From positions 5,456,001 to 5,520,000 of the forward strand of contig NC_061466.1 in the NCBI RefSeq assembly GCF_022581195.2: a DNA stretch of 64,000 nt. Reading direction: 5' to 3'. The notes below the pieces were generated by a model, which was not told the DNA's origin, did no database searches, and saw nothing but the letters and a program-made list of their open reading frames with translations. Of the stretch, positions 63,594 through 64,000 are shown in pieces. The translations under genes were made by a program, and so were the position numbers. Numbering within the stretch: position 1 is the first letter of the stretch; each line of letters opens with the position of its first letter. The DNA comes from Helicoverpa zea (Eukaryota > Arthropoda > Insecta > Lepidoptera > Noctuidae).

Positions 63594-64000
63594 CACGGAG
63601 GACAAAAGACTAGCGGAGGTGCCCTAACGTAAAATCTCCTAACAAAGCAGCGCGCCAAAATTCGGGTGAGCGGGGGACGAGGAACGTTACTGGCTCCACC
63701 CGTGCTACACCCTTATACGCCTTTTATGGGACCTCCACCCATTTTTTGCAAATCCATCTAGCGTGGAATAGGATAAATAAAATCTAACCCTAAACTAACA
63801 TCGACCACTACTGACATACTAAAAAGTAAAGTAAATACTCAAACTTAATAATTCTTTAAAAAAAAGTAATTGAATTGGAAAGTTTAAAGAAGCATTCATT
63901 TGAAATGAACGAAGAAAAAGAGAGAGAGATAAAAAAGTTAGGAAAATAATACTTATAAGTATTATCTTATGCAGAGAACCTGCCCCACAACAATTTTTTT
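63594..64000 (-). mobile_element. Second copy of the P-like transposon (partial, cut by window end)
   Basis: It starts with the same terminal repeat, CACGGAGGACAAAAGACTAG. The 407 visible bases are, by base-by-base reading, the exact reverse complement of 50565-50971, with no indel. It is therefore inserted in the opposite orientation to the copy at 49171. Any THAP exon would lie beyond the window. Identity over 407 bp of non-coding DNA suggests recent transposition or gene conversion. Confidence 0.93.

Noticed and set aside
1..64000. CRISPR array or bacterial/viral operon
   Set aside because: No regularly spaced identical repeats with unique spacers and no dense gene strings; the repeats are lepidopteran transposons.

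Overview
This window looks like non-coding DNA, intergenic or a very large intron, from a moth or butterfly (Lepidoptera, possibly a noctuid). The DNA is AT-rich. Nearly everything recognisable is a mobile-element remnant of a type spread through lepidopteran genomes: a retroelement tail with 'gcccagcagtgggacg' and a TGATGA-like end, a Helitron-like element starting 'tctatactaatatt' and ending CTAG, the 'ccgacttcaaaaaaggagga' repeat, a tRNA-derived SINE and a 'ggttccgtacc' repeat. I found no complete host protein gene, rRNA or functional tRNA. Most short open frames here are chance or translate repeats.

Layout. 1-10.8 kb: a retroelement tail, then mostly unique AT-rich sequence. 10.8-15.1 kb: a dense repeat cluster (a 160-bp-arm fold-back, a 13-bp hairpin, a repeat containing about 120-bp tandem units, and a second fold-back). 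15-22.6 kb: unique DNA with a CpG-richer block, a small Helitron-like copy, and a third fold-back with 156-bp arms. 22.6-36.6 kb: mostly unique, with a possible 27-nt microexon, a CGTAG-rich cluster and a short hairpin element. 36.6-43.7 kb: a diverged P-like MITE, Helitron-like fragments, a 5'-truncated LINE reverse-transcriptase fragment, a LINE tail, a second copy of the tandem-unit repeat with a fold-back, and a SINE. 43.7-64 kb: a 1,801-bp P-like transposon, a 1,553-bp hAT-like element holding pieces of two LINEs, a 'ggttccgtacc' repeat, another Helitron-like end, a minisatellite, and the start of a second P-like copy cut by the window end.

The most notable finding is a THAP-associated, P-element-like transposon family. 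One copy (49171-50971) is complete at both ends, with 34-bp terminal inverted repeats, a perfect 8-bp target duplication and one exon resembling the start of a THAP zinc finger. A second copy begins at 63594 in inverted orientation, and its visible 407 bp are identical to the first, which suggests recent mobility. A diverged relative lies at 36657-37071. Other observations are the composite hAT element and an apparent excess of the palindrome TGACGTCA (10 sites).
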